Shown here in pieces: positions 1 to 6,040 of a DNA stretch of 21,876 bases. The translations under genes were made by a program, and so were the position numbers. Origin of the DNA: Anaerolineae bacterium (GTDB lineage: Bacteria; Chloroflexota; Anaerolineae; Aggregatilineales; Phototrophicaceae); assembly GCA_020848855.1 (NCBI GenBank), contig JADLHH010000263.1, positions 1 through 21,876 of the forward strand, written 5' to 3'. The notes under the pieces are model-generated. The model ran no database searches and was not told the origin of the DNA. It was given only the letters and a program-made list of their open reading frames with translations. How positions within the stretch are numbered: the stretch's first letter is position 1; each line of letters opens with the position of its first letter.

Positions 1-664
1 CGTGCGTCCACTGCCCGCCAACGACGACTGTCACCCGTCCCTGCTCATCGATATATCCGAGACCGGCTTCAGGCTGCAAATAGGCATGTTCCTGATACCC
101 AGTCGAATATTCGCCTTCGAGCACAACATCCGCCTGCGCCCATCCCGCTTCCACGTCGCCGTACCGCGTGCGGTAATGGACGAGCACGTTGTTGGGCTTG
201 TTGGCGTGAAGCTGCGGCGCGCCATCTTTCATCGCCTCGAATGGGTCGAAGACGGTCGGCAAATCTTCGTATTCGACGTGGATCAGCCTGACCGCTTCGG
301 CGGCGATGGCTTCAGTCTCGGCAACCACAATCGCCACGTTGTCCATATAGCAGCGCACGACATCCGCGCCAGGCATACTGCTTCCCGGACCGCACAGCAC
401 GGGCTGATCTTTCGTCACCAACCCATATTCGTTGACCGGCACGTCCTTCGCCGTGAAGATGGCGACGACTCCCGGCAGCGCTTCGGCGTCGCGCGTGTCG
501 ATGGACACGATGCGGGCGTGCGCGCGGTCGCTGAAGCGCAGCTTCATGTAAAGCTGACCGTCCATGTCGAAATCGCCCGGATACGGCGTTTCGCCCGTGA
601 CTTTCCCCACCGCATCGATTCGCCGGACGCTCTGCCCGACGACTACCGTGTTATTGTTCGCCAA
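1..664 (-). CDS. Xanthine dehydrogenase-family molybdopterin-binding (large) subunit, N-terminal part, cut by window edge
   Basis: This is the N-terminal 221 residues of the molybdenum-containing subunit of a xanthine dehydrogenase/aldehyde oxidase-type hydroxylase. The rest lies beyond the left edge. Translating the minus strand from TTG at 664-662 gives GQSVRRIDAVGKVTGETPY near the N-terminus, then the alpha/beta domain with VVAIFTAKDVPVNEYG, RLIHVEYEDLP and a final VVVGGQWTH, all in the order usual for this family. An in-frame TGA 15 bases upstream rules out a longer protein, and TGAGGTGA lies 7 bases before the TTG, so the rare start is well supported. The FAD/[2Fe-2S] partner is two genes upstream in the same direction. 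Substrate-determining residues are outside the window, so xanthine is inferred from context. No frameshift is visible. Confidence 0.9.
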   Translation of the reverse strand, partial: MANNNTVVVGQSVRRIDAVGKVTGETPYPGDFDMDGQLYMKLRFSDRAHARIVSIDTRDAEALPGVVAIFTAKDVPVNEYGLVTKDQPVLCGPGSSMPGADVVRCYMDNVAIVVAETEAIAAEAVRLIHVEYEDLPTVFDPFEAMKDGAPQLHANKPNNVLVHYRTRYGDVEAGWAQADVVLEGEYSTGYQEHAYLQPEAGLGYIDEQGRVTVVVGGQWTH

Positions 665-671
665 CGTCGAC

Positions 672-679
672 TCACCTCA
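672..679 (-). promoter_or_regulatory. Ribosome binding site fixing the TTG start of the molybdopterin subunit
   Basis: The minus strand reads TGAGGTGA here, a strong Shine-Dalgarno match, followed by a 7-base spacer and TTG. The in-frame stop lies within the same stretch, so TTG is the only workable start. Confidence 0.75.
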
Positions 680-694
680 TGTCACAGAAAGTCA

Positions 695-721
695 GCGAAA
701 CGATGCGATGGCATCGTTCGC
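695..721. repeat. Intercistronic hairpin between the 586-aa gene and the molybdopterin subunit
   Basis: AACGATGC (699-706) and GCATCGTT (711-718) are perfect inverted copies around a GATG loop. The stem extends by GCG/CGC if A698 is bulged. The hairpin lies in the 98-bp gap between two genes of the molybdenum hydroxylase operon, about 15 bases 5' of the ribosome binding site on the transcript. No run of U follows, so it does not look like an intrinsic terminator. It could be an mRNA-stability or processing hairpin, or a protein-binding palindrome. Confidence 0.45.
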
Positions 722-762
722 ATCAAACCTCGTCATTCAGCGCCAACCGCGCCGACATTCGT

Positions 763-2523
763 TCAAGTTGCGACCACATCCCCGGCGGTAACCGCTGATC
801 CCGCTCCCGCCCGTGCCGCCTCGTTGTTCAGGATGCGGTGCATGATCGCAATCGAGGTTGCGTAGGTCGGGTCGACGCCGGCATAACTCAGGTTCGTGCC
901 CAGATTCTTGCCCTTCGTGAACGGCGTATCCGACGCATAGTGCAAAATCCCTACGTCGAACGGCACGCCATACAGGTTGGCGATCTCGTTCTGCGGGTGG
1001 CGCTTGGGGCGGAAAGCTTCGTACACGGAAGACAGGTAGGGTCCCGCTTCCATCTCGATCACGGTGTAGCCTTCCTGGTAGAACACGCTCATGTAGCGCG
1101 GGTTCTGCAGGAACGTCCCCAGCGCGCTGATCACCTTCTGGTTATCCAGCACCGAGCCGAATGTCAGGAACGGCGCGACATCCTGCGCCGTGAAACAGTT
1201 GTTGAACAGGTAGGTATTCTGCGAGTGTTCGTCGTGGACGACGTTCGAGATCATCACGTCGCCGATGCGCCCGTTGAGCGTCGCGGCTTTGCCCATGATA
1301 TACACGCCGAGCAGCGGCGACACTTTCTCCGAAACGCGCATCAGGATTTCGTACGCCGCCAGCCCCAGCGGATAATCCACATTGACGATCACGGCGTCGC
1401 TGCGTGACAGCCACTCATAGTCGATTCCGCCGCAGATGCGCGGGTCGAGCCAGTCCGGGCGCAGCTTGCTCAGCTCGATCACCTGCGCCTCGAAATCCGC
1501 GCCGTGCCTGCTCGGTACGCGATGAATGCCGATTTCCGCCTCGTCGTCGCGCAGACGCCGCGACGGCTGATCGTCGGAATCGGCAAGATATTTCTTCGAG
1601 ATGTAGTACAGGAAATTCGGCTTGGTCGTCGCGCCGCCGTCCGCCTGAATCGCGCGGAATTCCGCCATCAGGCTTTCATGCCCGCGCGCTTCGATGAACT
1701 GAAGCAGCTTCTTCTCCTCGCGCAGCGCGAAGCCGGTCAGCAGGTTCGGGAGCGAGTGCGTATTGCTGGAGACGAAATACACCGGGCGATCTTCGAGATC
1801 GAGGCGGTCGCGCACCTGCGCCGCCAGATCATCCCACCAGCGCGAAGTCGCCCGCCGGTAATCCGCCAGCGACCCGGCAATCTGGCGAATACCAATCGAC
1901 TTGCGCTCTCTGGACATGGCATACAGCGTGCGGATGAAGCGCGTGCCCCACACCACTTCGATGCGGCGCAGGTCGGCGCTGTCGAGCTGCAGCGTCGCCG
2001 CCAGCATCACCAGCTCGCTTTCACTGAGCGGCGTCGTCCGGTCGTGGTACTGCGCCAGAAACAGCCGCGCGACTTCGGTTTGCAGCAGCGCGTTGAGCTT
2101 GTTCCATTCGATCTGGTATGCCGTCAGAATCGGGATCAGGTCGTCAATATCGGAGCGGCTGGAGACGAACACCGCCAGCCGGTGCGCGCCGTCGAAGTGC
2201 ATCCGACGGCGGCGACCGGGCGAATAAACCTGCTCCCACTCGGTCACCGGGTAATTGGCGTCGACAAACGACTTTTCCAACTGCCCCAGCAGCACGAAAT
2301 CGACTTCGGTCATACAGGCGGGCAGGCGCAGGCTGGTATAGATGAGCGCAGAAACGTCCGGCTCCGGGCTGCGCGCCTGCACGTGCAGGGTCGACTCGGT
2401 CGCCATGTGGCTTTCGACCAGTGATTCGACCTTGAATGTATGAGTCGAACGCAGCAGCGAATAGTACGTTCGCATGTAGAGTTCGATCTCTTCACTTCCG
2501 GTCTTCGGTACGGTGCGATCCAT
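763..2523 (-). CDS. Unassigned 586-aa protein with nucleoside phosphorylase-like C-terminal region
   Basis: I do not recognise the full protein. The first 400 or so residues are soluble and mostly charged, without a motif I can name. The C-terminal part resembles the purine nucleoside phosphorylase/nucleosidase fold. MGKAATLNGRIGDVMI (about 410-425) looks like the G-rich then GDV(M/V)I strand pair, and GYTVIEMEAGPYL (about 485-497) carries an EMEA motif like the EME(A/S/G) ribose-binding signature of that superfamily. A further conserved-looking stretch is HYASDTPFTKGKNLG (528-542). It begins three bases after the preceding stop and is clearly in the molybdenum hydroxylase operon, so a role releasing or binding a purine base or nucleoside would fit. 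That role is inference. No signal peptide or membrane segment is visible. Confidence 0.8.
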   Translation of the reverse strand: MDRTVPKTGSEEIELYMRTYYSLLRSTHTFKVESLVESHMATESTLHVQARSPEPDVSALIYTSLRLPACMTEVDFVLLGQLEKSFVDANYPVTEWEQVYSPGRRRRMHFDGAHRLAVFVSSRSDIDDLIPILTAYQIEWNKLNALLQTEVARLFLAQYHDRTTPLSESELVMLAATLQLDSADLRRIEVVWGTRFIRTLYAMSRERKSIGIRQIAGSLADYRRATSRWWDDLAAQVRDRLDLEDRPVYFVSSNTHSLPNLLTGFALREEKKLLQFIEARGHESLMAEFRAIQADGGATTKPNFLYYISKKYLADSDDQPSRRLRDDEAEIGIHRVPSRHGADFEAQVIELSKLRPDWLDPRICGGIDYEWLSRSDAVIVNVDYPLGLAAYEILMRVSEKVSPLLGVYIMGKAATLNGRIGDVMISNVVHDEHSQNTYLFNNCFTAQDVAPFLTFGSVLDNQKVISALGTFLQNPRYMSVFYQEGYTVIEMEAGPYLSSVYEAFRPKRHPQNEIANLYGVPFDVGILHYASDTPFTKGKNLGTNLSYAGVDPTYATSIAIMHRILNNEAARAGAGSAVTAGDVVAT

Positions 2524-2526
2524 CGT

Positions 2527-2928
2527 CTACTTCTGCTGATTCTTCTCGACGAATTCGCGCATTTCCCGGTTGAGCGTGCGCTGACGCTTGCGCGCCATCC
2601 GTTTGTATTTCTCGTTCTCGTCGCGTTCCTTGACCAGTTCCTTCTCGCTAACGTTGAGCGCCTTTCTTGGCGCAGCCAGCGTCACAATCAACGCGGCGAT
2701 CAGTGCCATGAGCAGGAAGAGCACGAACGTGAAAATAAGCTGCAACTGCTGAGCCGTCAGCCCAGCGCCCGCCGGCGGGAAACGTCCTTTCGTCACCGAC
2801 CTCACCGCGCTGATGGCAGTCGGCGCGAGGAACCACGCGATAATGAGCAGCGCGACGATCAGTAGAAAGCCGTAGGCTGCCCATCGCCGGCGGCTGCGCT
2901 GTTCGATGACAACTTTATACTGACCCAT
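2527..2928 (-). CDS. Small two-helix membrane protein with basic/coiled-coil tail
   Basis: A 133-residue hypothetical protein. Residues about 16-42 (WAAYGFLLIVALLIIAWFL) and 63-86 (LIFTFVLFLLMALIAALIVTL) are hydrophobic and long enough to span a membrane. The last 45 residues are highly charged and predicted helical, rich in Lys, Arg and Glu, probably cytoplasmic. Its ATG lies inside the end of the FAD/[2Fe-2S] gene, giving a 14-base overlap, and GGGAG sits 8 bases upstream, so translational coupling is likely. No family is recognised. Its conserved position between molybdenum hydroxylase genes suggests an accessory or membrane-anchoring role, which is only a guess. Confidence 0.75.
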   Translation of the reverse strand: MGQYKVVIEQRSRRRWAAYGFLLIVALLIIAWFLAPTAISAVRSVTKGRFPPAGAGLTAQQLQLIFTFVLFLLMALIAALIVTLAAPRKALNVSEKELVKERDENEKYKRMARKRQRTLNREMREFVEKNQQK

Positions 2929-4357
2929 GAGCTTTCTCCCGCTCTAGCTTGCTCGCTTCGACGAACGCCTGGATGATCTTGTAGTAGCCCGTGCACCGGC
3001 ACAGATTACCGGTTACGCTCTGCTGGATTTGAGCGGTCGTCGGCTCGGCGTGTTCTTCCAGCAGCTTTGCGCCCGCCATCAGGAACCCCGGCGTGCAGTA
3101 GCCGCACTGCACCGCCCCCTGTTCGACGAATGCCGCCTGAATGGGATGAAGATCGCCGTTCGACCGCAAGCCTTCGACGGTGACGATCTCCGCGCCATGC
3201 GCACGCGGCGCCGCGACCATGCACGACATCACCGCCGCGCCGTCGAGGAAGACGGTACACGCGCCGCATTCGCCTTCGGCGCAACCCTCTTTCGTACCCG
3301 GCAGCCCGGCGTCTTCGCGCAGGAAACGCAGCAGCGTCTTGTCCTGCCTGGTCGTGATCGTCCGGCGCTCGCCGTTGATCGTCGTCTCAATCGGCTGCCC
3401 GGCAGCGTGTTCAACGCGCTGCGCGGGCGGCGGCGCGACCGCGCCGTGCTTCTCGCCCCACAGCATCGCGGGGTCGGTCGGGTAGGTATCGCGCTCGCTG
3501 CCCGCCGCCAGCGCCCTAAGCGCCCGCGACACCAGCACGCGCACCATATCGGTGCGATCGTCGGCAGTTCCGCGCACGTCGTCGATGGGCGAGACCGCTG
3601 CCGCCGCCAGCCGCGCCGCGTCGCCGACGGCTTCCGGCGTCAGGCGGCGACCGACCAGTGAACTCTGGGCAACGGTCGCCTCGTAGATCGTCGGAGCGAC
3701 GCTGCCGAGCGTGATCGCCGCGCGCGTTACGACATCGCCTTCAAACGCCAGCACGACTGCCGCGTCGACCACCGAAATCGCCTGGGCGCGCCGCAGTCCC
3801 AGCTTGAGGAATGTGCCGCGCTCGTTTTCGCCCAGCGCCGGGAACGTGATCCCGGTGAGCAGTTCGTCCGGTCGCATGACCGTCCGGCGCACGCCCGCGT
3901 AAAACTGGTTCAGCGGGACGGTTCGCTCGCCTTCGGTCGATGACAGCGTGACGCTCGCTCGCAGCGCCCACAGCGGCGTGATCGTGTCGTTGGCGGGCGA
4001 GGCGGTGATCAGGTTGCCGGCGACGGTCGCCCGATTGCGAATCTGCGGTGCGCCGACTTCCCAGCAGGCTTGCGCCAGCGGCAGCGCGCGCTTCACCAGC
4101 AGGTCGCTGCCGACGACGTGGTTGTGCGTCACCAGCGGACCCCCCCGGATGGTATCGCCGCGCATCTCGATCCGGTCGAGATCGGGCACGCGCGTCAGGT
4201 CGATCAGGATATCGACGCCCCTGCGCTGCCCGCGTTCCAGCTCCAGCAGGATGTCGGTTCCCCCGGCGATGATCCGGGCGCGCTCACGGTATTCCGCCAG
4301 CAGTTCCAGCGCTTCGGCGACAGTCGAAACCGTAAAATAGCGACTCCACATGCACAT
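2915..4357 (-). CDS. Molybdenum hydroxylase small subunit: fused FAD-binding and [2Fe-2S] domains
   Basis: The electron-transfer subunit of a xanthine dehydrogenase-type enzyme, 480 residues. The N-terminal half is the CoxM-type FAD domain: IIAGGTDILLE (29-39) and NRATVAGNLITASPANDT (about 108-125) are the two FAD-binding signatures. Residues about 325-480 form the two-cluster ferredoxin domain. Cys359, 364, 367 and 379 (GCAEGECGAC...C) bind the plant-type [2Fe-2S] cluster, and Cys418, 421, 453 and 455 (QCGYC...CRC) the second cluster, so all eight ligands are present. The order FAD then [2Fe-2S] is the reverse of the usual XdhA fusion. Two ATG codons (4357 and 4351) could serve as start. It heads the operon that continues with the membrane protein, the 586-aa protein and the molybdopterin subunit. 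Confidence 0.93.
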   Translation of the reverse strand: MCMWSRYFTVSTVAEALELLAEYRERARIIAGGTDILLELERGQRRGVDILIDLTRVPDLDRIEMRGDTIRGGPLVTHNHVVGSDLLVKRALPLAQACWEVGAPQIRNRATVAGNLITASPANDTITPLWALRASVTLSSTEGERTVPLNQFYAGVRRTVMRPDELLTGITFPALGENERGTFLKLGLRRAQAISVVDAAVVLAFEGDVVTRAAITLGSVAPTIYEATVAQSSLVGRRLTPEAVGDAARLAAAAVSPIDDVRGTADDRTDMVRVLVSRALRALAAGSERDTYPTDPAMLWGEKHGAVAPPPAQRVEHAAGQPIETTINGERRTITTRQDKTLLRFLREDAGLPGTKEGCAEGECGACTVFLDGAAVMSCMVAAPRAHGAEIVTVEGLRSNGDLHPIQAAFVEQGAVQCGYCTPGFLMAGAKLLEEHAEPTTAQIQQSVTGNLCRCTGYYKIIQAFVEASKLEREKAHGSV

Positions 4358-4391
4358 CTATCCCGTCGATACAGACGCAAACATACGCGCA

Positions 4392-4406
4392 GGCGCAGGC
4401 TGCGCC
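4392..4406. repeat. Small GC-rich hairpin in leader of the molybdenum hydroxylase operon
   Basis: GGCGCA and TGCGCC flank a three-base loop, a perfect 6-bp stem about 35 bases upstream of the FAD/[2Fe-2S] start codon. It falls in the putative 5' leader. It may be incidental in GC-rich sequence. Confidence 0.3.
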
Positions 4407-4421
4407 ACACTTCACTCCTCT

Positions 4422-4427
4422 ATTTTA
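4422..4427 (-). promoter_or_regulatory. Possible -10 element for the molybdenum hydroxylase operon
   Basis: The minus strand reads TAAAAT in a locally AT-rich patch of the 98-bp gap between the metallophosphoesterase stop and the FAD/[2Fe-2S] start. This would give a leader of about 57 bases. No convincing -35 hexamer lies at 16-18 bases, so the call rests on the -10 match, local AT-richness and position alone. Confidence 0.3.
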
Positions 4428-4455
4428 CCCTACCTTCGTTTGGAATTACGTCCAA

Positions 4456-5067
4456 TTATTCCGGCGCGATTTCCAGCAGAGTTACCGGATTGATGTTCAT
4501 CACGCAGGTTTCGCCGTAGTCGGTCTCGACGGTCACGCGGCGGTCGTAGGTGTGGACGTGCCCGTGCAGCATGTAGCGGGGGCGATACCAGTCCATGAAC
4601 TGAAGGAAGGCATCAATGCCCCGGTGCGGCAGATCAGTCAGATCATGGATGCCGCGTGCCGGCGCGTGGGTGACGAATACGTCGACGCCTCGCCCCTTGC
4701 GCGCGCGGTAATACATGAGCGGCAGCACGGAATGGTAGACCATCGTGCGCATTTCCCACTGCGAATACTGAATGGGGCTGTTGTTGTATTTCAGGGAGCC
4801 TTCGATGCCATAGAACGAAACGCCGTGATACTCGACGCGCTTGCGGTGCAGGTTGATACCGCCGGGCGGACGCTCATCGTAGCCGGTGTCGTGGTTGCCG
4901 CGCACATAAAACAGGGGGATGTTCAGCACCGAGGTGATGTATTCCAGATACGAAGCGGGCATATCGCCACAGCTTAAGAGAAGCTCGACATCGTGGTAGC
5001 GACGCCGCAGGTGCGCCGCGTTCTCCATCTGCGACATGACCGTATCACTGACACATAGAATCTTCAA
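4456..5067 (-). CDS. Calcineurin-like metallophosphoesterase
   Basis: A 203-residue metal-dependent phosphoesterase of the calcineurin-like fold. Visible metal-site motifs are Asp8 in CVSDTV, Asp35 in CGDMP, RGNHD (56-60), VTHAP and LHGHVH. The first motif is normally DxH; here the His is replaced (DTV), as in some bacterial relatives, so one metal ligand differs from the textbook set. The open frame extends upstream to 5133, but the extra N-terminal residues are translated from the inverted-repeat element, and the fold begins right at the TTG (5067-5065) giving MKILCVSD. I therefore chose TTG although its ribosome binding site is weak. Substrate is unknown. It stands alone between repeat element A and the molybdenum hydroxylase operon. 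Confidence 0.85.
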   Translation of the reverse strand: MKILCVSDTVMSQMENAAHLRRRYHDVELLLSCGDMPASYLEYITSVLNIPLFYVRGNHDTGYDERPPGGINLHRKRVEYHGVSFYGIEGSLKYNNSPIQYSQWEMRTMVYHSVLPLMYYRARKGRGVDVFVTHAPARGIHDLTDLPHRGIDAFLQFMDWYRPRYMLHGHVHTYDRRVTVETDYGETCVMNINPVTLLEIAPE

Positions 5068-5100
5068 CGGAACAACCCACTCATAACTATCAAACTTATT

Positions 5101-5206
5101 GTGCTGAGTGCAGAGCGATGAGTGCTGAGTCAAGAACTTACGGGACAGTAAGCCTTCGTAAATCGGTTCTTGCTTTACTCAGCACCCGGCACTCATCACT
5201 CAGCAC
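5101..5206. repeat. Heptad inverted-repeat element, copy A
   Basis: Two 30-base arms, 5101-5130 and 5177-5206, are inverted copies matching at 24 of 30 positions and enclose a 46-base centre. Each arm is a run of degenerate 7-base units of the type GTGCTGA or its complement TCAGCAC. In this copy the centre also pairs: CAAGAAC (5131-5137) with GTTCTTG (5166-5172), and TTACG with CGTAA, so the whole element could fold as one long hairpin. The right arm overlaps the last 11 bases of xdhC, including its stop codon. Two more copies lie at 9658-9762 and 15429-15536. No transposase or obvious target duplication is seen. Confidence 0.85.
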
Positions 5207-6038
5207 TTTTCTTTTCGGTTTCTTCCACGTCGCCCAGCCACTGCATTGGCGCGCCTGTGCCGCCGCGCTGTAACATCACGATCTCCGAGAGGATGCTCAG
5301 GGCGATCTCTTTTGGCGTTTCGGCGCGCAGTTCCAAACCAATGGGCGCACGGACGCGCCGAAGCTGCTCGTCCGTGAGACCGCGTTCCTCGCGCAGCGCC
5401 TTCGACGTGAGCGCCCAGCGCCGCCGGCTGCCGATCACACCGATGTAAGCGGCGTCGGTCGCCAGCAGCGCCGGCACAAGATTGATGTCGATGGGCAAGC
5501 CGCGCGTCACGGCGGCGACGTAAGTCTGCCGGTCGACGCGGGTATGCTGCGCAATCTCGCCCGGCGCGCAGACGACGTAGCCGTCCAGCCCCGGCAGGTA
5601 TTCGGCGCTGCAAAATTCCGGTCGGTCGTCGGACAGGATCACGCGGAAATCCATCCACTTGCCCAACTGCGCCAGCGCCCTGCCCACATGCCCGCCGCCG
5701 ATCACCAGCAGAGTCGGCACGACCCCGATGGGTTCGATGAAGATATCGAGCGTGCCGCCGCACACTCCCGCATCACCCGCGCCCGGATCGTTGAGCGTGT
5801 ACGAGCGCACCCGTGCTTCACCATCCGCCAGCGCCGCCAGCGCTTCCTGAATCACGCGCGATTCCATGGTGCCGCCGCCCACCGTACCGACGAACCGCCC
5901 ATCGGGATAGACCAGCATCTTGCTGCCCGCATGGCGCGGAACCGACCCGACCACGCTCACAATGGTCGCCAGCGCGACCGGATTACCCTGATTCTGCGCT
6001 TCGAGCAGCGCCGCGTAGACAGCGCGGGTGTCTTCCAT
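5196..6038 (-). CDS. xdhC: XdhC/CoxI-family molybdenum cofactor maturation factor
   Basis: A 280-residue member of the XdhC/CoxI family, which binds and sulfurates molybdenum cofactor and inserts it into xanthine dehydrogenase-type enzymes. The N-terminal XdhC domain shows SVVGSVPRHAGSKM (28-41), GTVGGGTMESR (51-61) and CGGTLDIFIEP (93-103). A Rossmann domain follows, starting LLVIGGGHVGRALAQLG (110-126) and containing YIGVIGSRRR. ATG at 6038 has AGGTGA 8 bases upstream and follows the preceding stop by two bases. The last codons and stop (AGT GCT GAG TGA) are supplied by the heptad repeat, so the original C-terminus may have been altered. It most likely serves the molybdenum hydroxylase encoded about 0.8 kb downstream. 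Confidence 0.92.
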   Translation of the reverse strand: MEDTRAVYAALLEAQNQGNPVALATIVSVVGSVPRHAGSKMLVYPDGRFVGTVGGGTMESRVIQEALAALADGEARVRSYTLNDPGAGDAGVCGGTLDIFIEPIGVVPTLLVIGGGHVGRALAQLGKWMDFRVILSDDRPEFCSAEYLPGLDGYVVCAPGEIAQHTRVDRQTYVAAVTRGLPIDINLVPALLATDAAYIGVIGSRRRWALTSKALREERGLTDEQLRRVRAPIGLELRAETPKEIALSILSEIVMLQRGGTGAPMQWLGDVEETEKKSAE

Positions 6039-6040
6039 CG

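Noticed and set aside
4204..4410. Open frame from GTG 4410 preceded by GAGGAG
   Set aside because: Out of frame with the FAD/[2Fe-2S] gene and Arg/Cys-rich; the GAGGAG probably lies at or before the transcript start if TAAAAT is the -10 element.
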